This document shows positions 1 through 8,209 of a DNA stretch of 64,000 nucleotides, piece after piece (position 1 is the first letter of the stretch; the number at the start of each line of letters is the position of its first letter). This DNA comes from RGIG3178 sp942492795. Lineage in GTDB: Bacteria; Bacillota; Clostridia; Christensenellales; QAND01. Where the stretch lies: NCBI GenBank assembly GCA_942492795.1, contig OW818639.1, forward strand, positions 372,001 to 436,000, given 5' to 3'. The notes under the pieces were generated by a model. That model was given only the letters and a program-made list of their open reading frames with translations, was not told the DNA's origin and ran no database searches. The position numbers were made by a program, and so were the translations under genes.

Positions 1-271
1 TGAACGCATCGACGCTGGGCAGTCTGGAATAGACGTCGTAATCCTTCGGAAAACCGTCCTTGGTGATCGCCGAACCTTTTTTCAACGCAACGGCATCGTC
101 ACCGACGACATGTATATCGGTTATTTCTCCCTTTTCCACCATTTTGATGAATTGGGTATAGTCCACGTCCCGGAGATCCTTTTGCTGGCCATTGAGCGAA
201 TAAACCACCAACAGGACGATAACGATCAACAGCACATAGGAACCGGGGCCGCGCAATAGTTTTTTTAACAC
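1..271 (-). CDS. ftsH: ATP-dependent zinc metalloprotease FtsH, N-terminal part
   Basis: Only the first 90 codons lie in the window; the rest continues past the left edge. The reading frame opens at GTG 271, six bases after AGGAGG. It gives a short basic N-terminus, one membrane segment (about residues 10-24) and the start of the extracytoplasmic FtsH domain, with DVDYTQFIKMVEKGEI as the recognisable block. FtsH is a membrane-anchored hexameric AAA protease that degrades misfolded membrane proteins and some regulators. The order tilS-hpt-ftsH is the classic Firmicute arrangement and supports the call, since the AAA and zinc motifs themselves are not visible here. Confidence 0.88.
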   Translation of the reverse strand, partial: MLKKLLRGPGSYVLLIVIVLLVVYSLNGQQKDLRDVDYTQFIKMVEKGEITDIHVVGDDAVALKKGSAITKDGFPKDYDVYSRLPSVDAF

Positions 272-365
272 CGTGATCCTCCTACGAAACACATTCAATC
301 CCACCGTTAAAAACGGTAGAGGTTATTATATCACAAAGCCTTTCATCGCTCAAGACTGAGGGCAT

Positions 366-905
366 TTATTTTGCATACACGGAAGCATCCAGCACGCAGA
401 TGTCCTTGAGATTGCGATAGCGTCCGGCATAGTCTAACCCATAGCCAACGGCAAATTCGTCCGGGATGATAAACCCGCAGTAGTCGGGATGCATTTTTAC
501 CCTTCTTCGTTCGGGTTTGTCCAACAGCGTGCAAATCTTAAGCGTGCCCGGCTGCCGTGTCAGCAGCATCTCGCGCAGGCGGGAAAGCGTCAATCCCGTA
601 TCCACGATATCCTCGACCAACAAAACATGCTTGCCGCTGATGTCCACGTCGAAGTCGCGCCTGATCTGCACGTTTCCGCTGTTGCTGCTTCCGTTGCCGT
701 AACTGCTGGCTTCCAGAAACTCTATGGATACGTCAAGATCCAAATGGCGGACCAGATCGGCACAGAAGACAAACGCGCCCCGCAAAACGCAGGCGACTAT
801 GACTTCCTTGCCGCAAAAATCCCTGGATATCTGCGCGCCAAGCTCGGCGACCTTGCACTCTATCTGTTCCTTCGTCAAAAGGATCCGATCAATTCCTTCC
901 ATCAT
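366..905 (-). CDS. hpt: hypoxanthine phosphoribosyltransferase
   Basis: This 179-residue purine salvage enzyme converts hypoxanthine or guanine plus PRPP to IMP or GMP. The PRPP-binding loop VLLVEDIVDTGLTL (about residues 94-107) and the C-terminal block FAVGYGLDYAGRYRNL are typical, and the length fits the family. The start at 905 is chosen because it overlaps the tilS stop as ATGA and has GGAGGGG just upstream. That implies translational coupling. A much longer upstream open frame exists but overlaps tilS and is not credible. Confidence 0.95.
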   Translation of the reverse strand: MMEGIDRILLTKEQIECKVAELGAQISRDFCGKEVIVACVLRGAFVFCADLVRHLDLDVSIEFLEASSYGNGSSNSGNVQIRRDFDVDISGKHVLLVEDIVDTGLTLSRLREMLLTRQPGTLKICTLLDKPERRRVKMHPDYCGFIIPDEFAVGYGLDYAGRYRNLKDICVLDASVYAK

Positions 906-2257
906 ACGCCAACCCCTCCATCCGTTGCACCGGCATCCGCCAGAATACAAATCGTAGTGTTCCGCTGCCCGTCCTTTGAAAATCCCGTTGCGATTCGCAA
1001 ACCGGGCACCCAGACGATCTGATCCCGCTTGACCAACACGGGCAGATGATCCCGCAGGCAATAGGGCATATGCGCGTCGATCAGCGCGTCGCTGAGTTTC
1101 TTGTGCCCGAACGCATAGGCGATGACATCGCCCTTTCGCCGGATTCGTATTTGAAGACCATCCTCTATTATGTCGGTACAAAGCTGCACCGACCACAGTG
1201 CGTTTGGTCGGGATGCCATGGTTTGTTCGCTTGAAACGATAAACGGACCCAGTTTGCATGTGCCGCTTTTAGGCATCACTGCCACAGATTCATCCGCTTT
1301 GCGCAAACGATAGACCTGTACATACAATCCGCCCCGGATGAATACGTCCTTTTGCAGCTGCACGGCAGTACCGCTCTGTATAGCGCGCATGGCATTTGAA
1401 AGCGTGGCTTCCTCCAGGTGAAAGACGCCGATATCCTCCAGCGCCATCCGCACGATCCGCTTTAGCAGAGGAACCGGGAGCGAAGAGAGCTTTTCCCTGT
1501 TCATCCAAGCGGCAAATCCGGGTATGCTTTGATAGTCCGCCTGCGCTTTTTGCGCTCGTGCCAATTCCAAAAGACAGGCGTCATCCTCCTGCGCGGCCAA
1601 AGCCGTTGTGCACAGCGCCCGTTCGACGTTGGGATTGTATGACTTCAGTTCCGGCAGAAGGCAGTGCCTTATGCGGTTGCGAAGGAATTTGATATCCCGG
1701 TTGCTTTGATCGACCAGATACGGAATCTGATACTGTGCGACATAGGCTTCGATATCGTCATACGGCACATACAGCATCGGGCGCACAAACGGCCAACGGA
1801 CGGGCTGTATGCCTGCCAAACCACGAATGCCGCTGCCCCGGATCAGGTGCATCAGCACGGTTTCCGCCTGGTCTTTGCCGTGGTGCGCCGTTGCCAAAAC
1901 CGAATCGGCGGGCAACTTTGAAAGCGCTTTGCCAAACGCCGCGTAGCGCATCCGTCTGGCTGCCATCTCGATGCTTTCGCCCTGTTGGATATTGTCTGCA
2001 ACACACAGGTTTATCACCTCAAGCTTAACGCCAAGCTCTTGCGCATACGCCTGCACAAGAAGCTGTTCCGATTCGCCAGCCTCACGAAGGCCATGGTTGA
2101 CATGCACGGCAAAAAGGCAAAAACCAAGCTCGTCGCGAAGCGAATATAGCACATGCAGCAACGCCATGGAATCGCGTCCGCCCGAAACCGCGGCCAAAAC
2201 CACGCCGTTTCGTATCATGCCGTATTGCTGCAGCGTTTGCTTGACCTGCTTTTGCAT
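902..2257 (-). CDS. tilS: tRNA(Ile)-lysidine synthetase
   Basis: TilS modifies the wobble cytidine of the CAU-anticodon tRNA-Ile to lysidine using ATP and lysine, so that AUA is read as Ile. The N-terminal PP-loop SGGRDS (about residues 26-31) and the following VHVNHGLR block define the N-type ATP pyrophosphatase domain. The C-terminal half holds the substrate-binding and lysidine-synthetase C domains. At 451 residues it is normal length. The start at 2257 follows AGGAGGA; the frame is open further upstream but without a ribosome site. It lies between spoIIE and hpt on the same strand. Confidence 0.94.
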   Translation of the reverse strand: MQKQVKQTLQQYGMIRNGVVLAAVSGGRDSMALLHVLYSLRDELGFCLFAVHVNHGLREAGESEQLLVQAYAQELGVKLEVINLCVADNIQQGESIEMAARRMRYAAFGKALSKLPADSVLATAHHGKDQAETVLMHLIRGSGIRGLAGIQPVRWPFVRPMLYVPYDDIEAYVAQYQIPYLVDQSNRDIKFLRNRIRHCLLPELKSYNPNVERALCTTALAAQEDDACLLELARAQKAQADYQSIPGFAAWMNREKLSSLPVPLLKRIVRMALEDIGVFHLEEATLSNAMRAIQSGTAVQLQKDVFIRGGLYVQVYRLRKADESVAVMPKSGTCKLGPFIVSSEQTMASRPNALWSVQLCTDIIEDGLQIRIRRKGDVIAYAFGHKKLSDALIDAHMPYCLRDHLPVLVKRDQIVWVPGLRIATGFSKDGQRNTTICILADAGATDGGVGV

Positions 2258-2320
2258 GGATCTCCTCCTTGTGCATTGTAATTGTACCCATAAGTTTCGC
2301 CGCACGCAACAAGTACACAC

Positions 2321-2363
2321 AAAAAAGGAGATTATTGTCAGGTTTTGACACAATCTCCTTTCA
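2321..2363 (-). terminator. intrinsic terminator after spoIIE
   Basis: Near-perfect inverted repeat (AAAGGAGATT arms plus a TGTCA extension, loop about 4 nt) followed on the minus strand by a run of six T at 2326-2321. It sits between the spoIIE stop and the tilS ribosome site, so tilS probably has its own promoter or relies on readthrough. Confidence 0.75.
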
Positions 2364-2389
2364 TCTCAAGCGGATATCGTTGCCGCCAA

Positions 2390-4405
2390 TCACTCGATGC
2401 GCAGTACAACCGCTGTCATATCGTCGTGCATGTTGCCCAATTTACGCTGCGCAAACTCGACCAGTGCGTTTGCCGCACGGCTCTCGTCCGGTTCATAGAG
2501 CGCTTTTTGGATGATTTGCTGCACGTTTTCCCCCTGCAGCGCGTCGGATACGCCGTCGGACATCATCACGATGCAGTCGTTGGGCTTTATCCTTCGCTTA
2601 AGCTGAGCCGGCTGAACATCGTCCACAACGCCTATCGGAAGAGCGCCCATTTCAATCGGGTACACCGTTGCGTCCCGTATCAAAAACGACGGTGCGGCGC
2701 AGGTTTTGACGAACATCGCATTCATTTTTTCGGTGTCGATCAACAGAATATCCGCCGCAGCAAATACCTCGCTCTTGCGCAGCATCAACAGTTGATTTAC
2801 CGTGATGAGCACCTGATCCTGCGAGTACCCTGCCGCAAAATAGCTTTCGATCAGTTCCACCGCCATGCTGGCAGCCTCGCGCGCTTTTTCTCCGCTGCCC
2901 ATGCCGTCGCAAAGGCAGAACAATTCACGGCCATGGGAAAGCTTACAGGCGCTTACAACATCGCCGCATACGCGCGCATCCCGGCGTTTGGCCGTCGCGA
3001 CGCCACCCTTTACCGTAACGGGTTGCTTTTTGACATATTTCAACGAGCATTCCCGCCTGTGTGACGATTGACACGGGGCCTTGCTCCGCGACATCGGCGC
3101 GCCGCACGCGTCGCTGACAGCACGCTGGATCGTGGAGCGGCACAAGCCCTTTGCGCCGCAGCTTGGCACATCCACGCGCACCACAAGGCCGTCCCGCGTT
3201 TTTTGCGCGGCGCATCCTACAGGCTCGATCCCGCACAACATCAGGCGGTGCATGACCGCGCGCTCGGTCGCTGCATCAAACGTTTCGGTTTTCTCCACGA
3301 CGCTGGCGGTCCTTTGTAGCTCCTGCGCTGCCAAATCAAGCTGCCGCTGTGCCAAGCGGATGTTCGGCGCCTCCCTGCCGCTTTGAACGTCCATTATATA
3401 CGAGGTTTTTTCAAACGCCGCCGCCACCGCTTTGATGCGCTGCGACGCCGCGTGGGAGACCATTCTTGCCCTCGCCGTCTCGTCCGTCGCAACGTGATGG
3501 CACACGAGCGCGCACAGCGTGTCGATCGCATGCTGCGGGATGAGAACGCAAACAAGCGCCGCTATCATCGCTTCTCCAAGGTGCAATGACGGCGCCGCAG
3601 ACCGAAAACAGAATGTGAACAGCGCGTTTGTAAGCAGAAACCCCAACGTCGCGCCGAATTTTCCCAACCGAGCGCAAAATCCGCTCAACAGCGAACACAA
3701 TCCGATGTTGCTCACGATCTGGATCGACGCGCCGCCGCACAGCGCAGCAAGGCAACCCACGGCAATGCCGAAGCATCCGCACACCGCCTCGGGCACGCAC
3801 AACGCCAGCACCATGCACATGGATGCCAGAAGGATGTGCATCGTATTGAGGGTCAAAAACGTCATTCCTCCGGTTCCCATCACGACCGCGCAAACGAGGA
3901 TCCCCAGCGACAGCGTCTGCATGCCCGTCAATGGCTGTTTGTCCCGAATTAACGCCAAACCATCCAGAGCGATCAGCATTGCCTGCCGCAGAATCGCGGC
4001 CAGGATGCCGTCTATCAATGCGATCAGAAACATATAGGGGCTGGACAGGCTGTTGAGCACACCGGATAACAACAGCGCAAAGAACAGGACCGCGTATCGT
4101 TCTTTGCGGATGCGGTATCCGAACAATCCCGCCGCCACATAAGCTATCGACAATCCGCATACCGCCCAGGCGGTAATGATGTGCGTTCCGGTGCCAGAAA
4201 TCAACAGACCCAGCGCACACCCGAGCGATGCGTACAAGCCCGCATTGTCCGTTTGATACAACGCGGCGCAAAATGCCACCGCAAACGGACAGAGCGTGTC
4301 CATCACGCGAATTTGTATCAAAAGCATGCCTGCAATCAACGGAACAGCCGCGCAAGCGATCGACTCCCACGGCAGGCACGCCGCCATGCGTTGCACCCTC
4401 TGCAT
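2390..4405 (-). CDS. spoIIE: stage II sporulation protein E (membrane PP2C phosphatase)
   Basis: 671 residues. The N-terminal half is a multi-pass membrane region (about ten hydrophobic segments up to residue about 310). A linker follows, and then a C-terminal PP2C-type phosphatase with CDGMGSG (acidic metal-binding motif), FAAADILLID and SDGVSDAL. SpoIIE dephosphorylates SpoIIAA to release sigma-F in the forespore and helps place the polar septum. The protein is shorter than the 827 residues of Bacillus subtilis, as in other Clostridia. Start ATG 4405 follows a G-rich stretch. The position upstream of tilS-hpt-ftsH matches the Firmicute gene order. Its presence implies a spore former. Confidence 0.9.
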   Translation of the reverse strand: MQRVQRMAACLPWESIACAAVPLIAGMLLIQIRVMDTLCPFAVAFCAALYQTDNAGLYASLGCALGLLISGTGTHIITAWAVCGLSIAYVAAGLFGYRIRKERYAVLFFALLLSGVLNSLSSPYMFLIALIDGILAAILRQAMLIALDGLALIRDKQPLTGMQTLSLGILVCAVVMGTGGMTFLTLNTMHILLASMCMVLALCVPEAVCGCFGIAVGCLAALCGGASIQIVSNIGLCSLLSGFCARLGKFGATLGFLLTNALFTFCFRSAAPSLHLGEAMIAALVCVLIPQHAIDTLCALVCHHVATDETARARMVSHAASQRIKAVAAAFEKTSYIMDVQSGREAPNIRLAQRQLDLAAQELQRTASVVEKTETFDAATERAVMHRLMLCGIEPVGCAAQKTRDGLVVRVDVPSCGAKGLCRSTIQRAVSDACGAPMSRSKAPCQSSHRRECSLKYVKKQPVTVKGGVATAKRRDARVCGDVVSACKLSHGRELFCLCDGMGSGEKAREAASMAVELIESYFAAGYSQDQVLITVNQLLMLRKSEVFAAADILLIDTEKMNAMFVKTCAAPSFLIRDATVYPIEMGALPIGVVDDVQPAQLKRRIKPNDCIVMMSDGVSDALQGENVQQIIQKALYEPDESRAANALVEFAQRKLGNMHDDMTAVVLRIE

Positions 4406-4615
4406 CCCCCGTAATCCCCCTCTTATCCCGGCAGCCGCGTTCGAATGAACCTACAAATGATCAAACCGGATGTGAGGCTTATTGTAGCAACGCCGCCGCG
4501 CGGATTTCGTCGGTTATGGAAGCAAACATCTTATATGCCATCTTTCGCCAAAACTTGTCATGCTCTTTCGCATATTCAAAAATCTGCCGCCCATACTACC
4601 CGGGAGGTGATACAT

Positions 4616-5053
4616 ATGCTGGGTCTTTTAATGAGCATTTTGGCCGGAGCCGCGATGAGCGTTCAGGGCGTGATGAATACACGCTTGGGCGAGCATATAG
4701 GCATATACGCATCCAACGCCTATGTCCAGGGAACGGCGTTTTTGTTCTCGATGATCGCCTTATGGATCATGGGACCGGGAAACTGGCGCAATTGGCAGTC
4801 CGTCAACAAGGTCTATTGGCTTGGCGGCCTGCTCGGCCTTATCATCACGCTTTCCGTGATGACGGGCATCAAACAGCTGAGCCCCACCGTCGCGATCTCC
4901 GTTATCCTGATTGCGCAGCTGTTGGTGGCTGCGTCAATCGACGCGTTGGGCATATTGGGGACAGAAAAAACGCCGTTTCACATCGGGCAGTACGTCGGCC
5001 TGGCCCTTCTGATAGCGGGCGTCATCGTCTTCAAGCGGGATTTCGGGACGTAA
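4616..5053 (+). CDS. DMT-superfamily transporter subunit (DUF606/YdcZ-like)
   Basis: 145 residues with four hydrophobic segments, beginning MLGLLMSILAGAAMSVQGV. The family consists of half-size drug/metabolite transporters that work as dimers or pairs; the substrate is unknown. The start at ATG 4616 follows GGGAGGTGAT. An upstream in-frame extension of 57 codons has no ribosome site and is polar, so it is rejected. The gene is divergent from spoIIE and is closed by a terminator. No partner gene is visible next to it. Confidence 0.78.
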   Translation: MLGLLMSILAGAAMSVQGVMNTRLGEHIGIYASNAYVQGTAFLFSMIALWIMGPGNWRNWQSVNKVYWLGGLLGLIITLSVMTGIKQLSPTVAISVILIAQLLVAASIDALGILGTEKTPFHIGQYVGLALLIAGVIVFKRDFGT

Positions 5054-5068
5054 CCGACTGAAGAATAC

Positions 5069-5099
5069 AAAAAAGAGGAACAGCTCTGTTCCTCTTTTT
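5069..5099 (+). terminator. bidirectional intrinsic terminator
   Basis: Stem AAAGAGGAACA / TGTTCCTCTTT with a four-base loop, flanked by A-run and T-run. It serves the DMT gene (plus) and the convergent lipoprotein gene (minus). Confidence 0.85.
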
Positions 5100-5116
5100 G
5101 ATGTTGTTGCTGCATT

Positions 5117-5845
5117 TTACGGCGTCGCGGCATCCGTCTCGTCGCCCTGTATGTACAACAGGATGGCGCGCACTTTATCGTTTTCCATTTGATAGGACAG
5201 GTTGTAGTACAGCTTCCAATCCGAAGCGCCCTTCAATTCGCACCAGCCGTATTCCAGCGTATCGTAATCATAGAAGCCGCCTTTTGCAATAAACCGCCCG
5301 CCGACAAACGCCCAGTCGGCGATCCAGCTTTGCTCGGCTTCCGCTTTGACATCCTTTAGGCTGTACATCGCATCGGCGGACCCTTTGCGCAGGTAGCTTG
5401 AGAGCACTTTTTCGCGATTGTCGTTTATATTCACGCCGCGCACCGTAGGGATACCGAAGTCCCGGCTCATCCACTCAATTCCCGTCACGGCGGCATTGAG
5501 CGCCAAGACTGCTTGTGGCAATGTAACCGCATCGCCGTCGGCTTTGCCGTTGATGACACCTTTTTGCGCCTGCACAACGACGATCAGGTTCCCGCCGGTT
5601 GCCTGCATGGTCAGCTGCGTCTGCTTGGCATCGTTTCCGAGGAATACCCAACTGAATTTGTTTGGCTTGACCGCCTGGATATAGTCGGCCACCGTCCGCC
5701 CGGCGGGAAGGACGGCTGTGACATCCTGCACACGAAACACTTCGGTGCTTTGCGGCAGTTTTTCCGGCAGCTGTTCCGGTTGAGTTTGGCATCCGGCAAG
5801 CACACACAGCAGTGCTAAGGCAAACGACAGACATATGCGTTTCAT
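5117..5845 (-). CDS. lipoprotein of unknown function
   Basis: 242 residues from ATG 5845 (AAGGGG upstream). The N-terminus is a lipoprotein signal: basic MKR, hydrophobic core, and lipobox LAGC with Cys at about residue 18. The mature part is soluble, rich in beta-type segments and free of metal or catalytic motifs I recognise. Two paired features, IEWMSRDFGIPTVRGVNIN and YGWCELKGASDWKLYYNLSY, may help homology searches. I cannot assign a function; it is likely an exported surface lipoprotein. Confidence 0.75.
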   Translation of the reverse strand: MKRICLSFALALLCVLAGCQTQPEQLPEKLPQSTEVFRVQDVTAVLPAGRTVADYIQAVKPNKFSWVFLGNDAKQTQLTMQATGGNLIVVVQAQKGVINGKADGDAVTLPQAVLALNAAVTGIEWMSRDFGIPTVRGVNINDNREKVLSSYLRKGSADAMYSLKDVKAEAEQSWIADWAFVGGRFIAKGGFYDYDTLEYGWCELKGASDWKLYYNLSYQMENDKVRAILLYIQGDETDAATP

Positions 5846-5957
5846 GCGGCAACCCCTTTCAATGCCTATTACGTTAGCACATCGGGCGAAAGGCTGCAAG
5901 CCGCCGATAAACCCCGCCTATCGTACGGGCATTTCTGGGCGCCAAAAAGTGTACGCA

Positions 5958-6458
5958 TCAAAGTTGTTTCTCGTAGAGAAAAAAGCGTCCTTTTCGAAAC
6001 TGTACCTCGCCTACCTTTTGATAGCCGAGCGAAAGGTAAAGTGCATTGGCCGCCGGATTGTGCGCATAAGCGTCCAGGCGGACCGCACGATACCCCTTAT
6101 GACGCAAAAGCGCTTCGCATTGCTGAACCATGCGCCTGCCCACGCCGCTTCCCTGCGCGTCCGGATGCACGCACAGGCGGTGAATCACCGCAACCGGCGG
6201 TTCTTTATACCGCCAAAGCACATCGGCATAGGACGGGTCCTGCTGCTCGTTGAGCGTCACGGCAGCCTCAAGGTTCGCGCTTTGGAGCACATACATCGAT
6301 TTTGATGCGATGTCCTGTTCGATGTCGGACAGGGCGGGATACAGCTCGTCCCACTGGTCTATGCCCCGGGAACGGAGCGTTTGGATCGCCAGCTTATACA
6401 TCGCAAAGATGGTTTGCGCCTGCTCCGTGTGCGCCAAAACCAACGCGCTTTTGTGCAT
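5958..6458 (-). CDS. GNAT-family N-acetyltransferase
   Basis: 166 residues. The acetyl-CoA-binding signature VHPDAQGSGVGRRMVQQCEALL (cut short here: the core is QGSGVGRRM) and the following RLDAYAHNPAANALYLSLGY block place it in the GNAT family. The acceptor substrate cannot be predicted. The start at ATG 6458 follows TGGAGGG. A short inverted repeat (6478-6501) lies just upstream of the ribosome site. Confidence 0.88.
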   Translation of the reverse strand: MHKSALVLAHTEQAQTIFAMYKLAIQTLRSRGIDQWDELYPALSDIEQDIASKSMYVLQSANLEAAVTLNEQQDPSYADVLWRYKEPPVAVIHRLCVHPDAQGSGVGRRMVQQCEALLRHKGYRAVRLDAYAHNPAANALYLSLGYQKVGEVQFRKGRFFLYEKQL

Positions 6459-6477
6459 GCATATCCCTCCATAAATA

Positions 6478-6501
6478 AAGCACGGGTGCCCACTCGTGCT
6501 T
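6478..6501 (-). other. small inverted repeat in leader of acetyltransferase gene
   Basis: Eleven-base arms AAGCACGGGTG / CACTCGTGCTT with one G-T mismatch. The repeat sits about 20 nt upstream of the start codon at 6458, next to the ribosome site. It could be an operator or a leader hairpin; no T-run follows. Confidence 0.4.
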
Positions 6502-6682
6502 CAGTCCTTCAAAAAGTATCCTTTTCCAACATGTTAAATCAGACCTATGTTTTCGTAGAAAAATAATTCATACTTTCCTCGCATCCAGTCCAACGGCAGT
6601 CAAATTCGGCGACATGTGCGGCGAATTTGCTTCCTAGGTATGCAAAGCTTTCATCCCGTCAAAAAACGGAGCTTTTGGACGG

Positions 6683-6712
6683 ATAAAGCGCGGACTATTG
6701 CCCGCGCTTTAT
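6683..6712 (-). terminator. terminator-like hairpin
   Basis: Perfect 11-bp stem ATAAAGCGCGG / CCGCGCTTTAT with a 7-nt loop, directly after the stop of the lipoprotein gene at 6722. There is no good T-run, so it may act as an mRNA 3-prime stabiliser. Confidence 0.5.
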
Positions 6713-6721
6713 ATGTCCGAT

Positions 6722-7114
6722 TTATTTTCGTTTAAACATCGCGCCATCCAGCGTCAGCGTATCCCCGTCCACACGGTATGCGTAGGTTTTTACGTCGTTG
6801 TATCCGATGGAAGCCACAGAAATTGCGATCCGGATCTGCCCGTCACCCAAAATCTCATAAGCTATCACCGCGAGCGACGTCATTTGCCTGGCAAAGGCCG
6901 CATCGGCTTGCGCCAAACCCGCCTTGTCAAAATCGACGATCATCGTCAGCTTTCCCTTTTGAAACGTCAGGGAATACGGAATGTTTGTTATCCCCGTTAG
7001 CTGTGCGTCGCCGGAGACATAGTCCCACGTTCCCTCAATGGAATTTTTCCCGCACGCTACCAACGACAGCACCAGAAGTGCCGCCAGGGCGATGGAAAGT
7101 ATCTTCTTTCTCAT
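6722..7114 (-). CDS. small lipoprotein, paralogue of its upstream neighbour
   Basis: 130 residues. It has a lipoprotein signal peptide with lipobox LVAC (Cys about residue 21), then a domain of about 105 residues with pattern EGTWDYVSGD ... YSLTFQKGKLTMIVDFD ... YRVDGDTLTLDGAMFKRK. The same pattern recurs in the gene directly upstream (7151-7525). The pattern resembles the small lipocalin-like or DUF-type beta domains of Clostridia, but I do not recognise a characterised family. Start ATG 7114 follows GGAGAG. Confidence 0.75.
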   Translation of the reverse strand: MRKKILSIALAALLVLSLVACGKNSIEGTWDYVSGDAQLTGITNIPYSLTFQKGKLTMIVDFDKAGLAQADAAFARQMTSLAVIAYEILGDGQIRIAISVASIGYNDVKTYAYRVDGDTLTLDGAMFKRK

Positions 7115-7150
7115 GTCTCTCCAAGTGCTAAAGCAAATTGTATATCGGTT

Positions 7151-7525
7151 TTATTTTACGCGTACCAGCGTCGCGTCTCCAAAAGTCATTGTGTCTCCAT
7201 TGACCTTGTAGTTAACTGTCTGTGTTCCAAATCCGACCATGGAGATTTCCATTTCCGTAGCACTTTTAAGCTTATACGTTAATTGGATCATGGATACCAT
7301 ACTCTGTACCTGTGCTTTTTGATCGGCAGGTATCTTGCTCAAATCTACTTCCATGGTTATTTTGCCGCCTTTGAATACCAATGCATAGTCCGTTCCTATG
7401 GAATCCAATCCCATAGCTTCACCTGAAGATATTTTCCATCTGCCTTCAACGGGATCACTGCTGCAGGCCGTAAGCGTCAGTACCATCAGTACCGCAAGAA
7501 AAATGAGCAGAACCTTCTTTTTCAT
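7151..7525 (-). CDS. small lipoprotein, paralogue of its downstream neighbour
   Basis: 124 residues from ATG 7525 (GGGGG upstream; six further codons upstream are unlikely). Signal peptide with lipobox LTAC. The mature domain shares with the next gene the pattern (V)EG-W--SSGEA, Y-LVFKGGKITMEVDL, a central hydrophobic helix, and a YKVNGDTMTFGDATL C-terminus. This is a clear tandem duplication, already well diverged. Function unknown. Confidence 0.75.
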   Translation of the reverse strand: MKKKVLLIFLAVLMVLTLTACSSDPVEGRWKISSGEAMGLDSIGTDYALVFKGGKITMEVDLSKIPADQKAQVQSMVSMIQLTYKLKSATEMEISMVGFGTQTVNYKVNGDTMTFGDATLVRVK

Positions 7526-7682
7526 GGAAATAACCCCCATCATTGTATTGACTCGAACCGCACGTAAAATTATACAGTTCGCTCGTTTAAAATATTATGT
7601 CATTTTTCGACGTTGATTGCAAGATTCCTTCGGTATGTTTTACGGGGAAACGCCTTTGTTTGCAACAATTTTAGCCCTTTTG

Positions 7683-7714
7683 AAAAAAAGGGAGCGACAA
7701 ATCAGCCGCGCCCT
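7683..7714 (-). terminator. terminator of the fatty-acid operon
   Basis: Eight-base stem (AGGGAGCG / CGCGCCCT, one mismatch) followed on the minus strand by a run of seven T (7689-7683). It lies 49 nt beyond the fabZ stop, with no gene in between. Confidence 0.7.
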
Positions 7715-7762
7715 TCTATACGAGCTATTTTAGAACAGTCTTCCACTAAAAAAGCGAAAGGA

Positions 7763-8194
7763 TTACACCGGATCGCTTATGGAAAACACGAATTCGCAAT
7801 TCGCAACGAGCTTGTCATCGACATACGCCTTGCCCTGACCGATGCCGATGTTGTCCTTGAGGGTCTCAATGTGCGCCTCCAGCTTCAACATATCGCCGGG
7901 GACGACTTTGTTGTAAAAGCGCGCGTTTTTGATCTTTCCAAGAAACGCGATCTTGCCCCTCATCGCTTCGAGGGACAGTACGGTGATGCCGCCGAGCTGC
8001 GCCATCGCCTCGAGGATCAATACGCCCGGCATGACCTTCTGCTGTGCAAAATGTCCCATAAAATACCATTCATTGCCGCTTATCGCCTTCACGCCGATTG
8101 CTCTGACGCCGGATTCCAGTTCGTCCACGCGGTCCACCATCAGAAACGGTTCACGGTGCGGTAAAATCTTTTTAATTTCATCAATTCCCAACAT
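7763..8194 (-). CDS. fabZ: 3-hydroxyacyl-ACP dehydratase FabZ
   Basis: FabZ removes water from 3-hydroxyacyl-ACP to give trans-2-enoyl-ACP in chain elongation. Family hallmarks are ILPHREPFLMVDRV at the N-terminus, GHFAQQKVMPGVLILEAMAQ with the catalytic His and Glu in the hot-dog helix, and NARFYNKVVPGD. 143 residues. ATG 8194 (MLGIDEI) aligns with the usual FabZ N-terminus; TTG 8203 three codons upstream is an alternative with closer spacing to the GGATAGGGG site that overlaps the fabF stop. Last gene of the operon. Confidence 0.94.
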   Translation of the reverse strand: MLGIDEIKKILPHREPFLMVDRVDELESGVRAIGVKAISGNEWYFMGHFAQQKVMPGVLILEAMAQLGGITVLSLEAMRGKIAFLGKIKNARFYNKVVPGDMLKLEAHIETLKDNIGIGQGKAYVDDKLVANCEFVFSISDPV

Positions 8195-8209
8195 ATCCAA
8201 CAATGACCC

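Noticed and set aside
366..1259. 297-codon version of hpt with long N-terminal extension
   Set aside because: The extension overlaps tilS in another frame; the ATG overlapping the tilS stop gives the normal family length.
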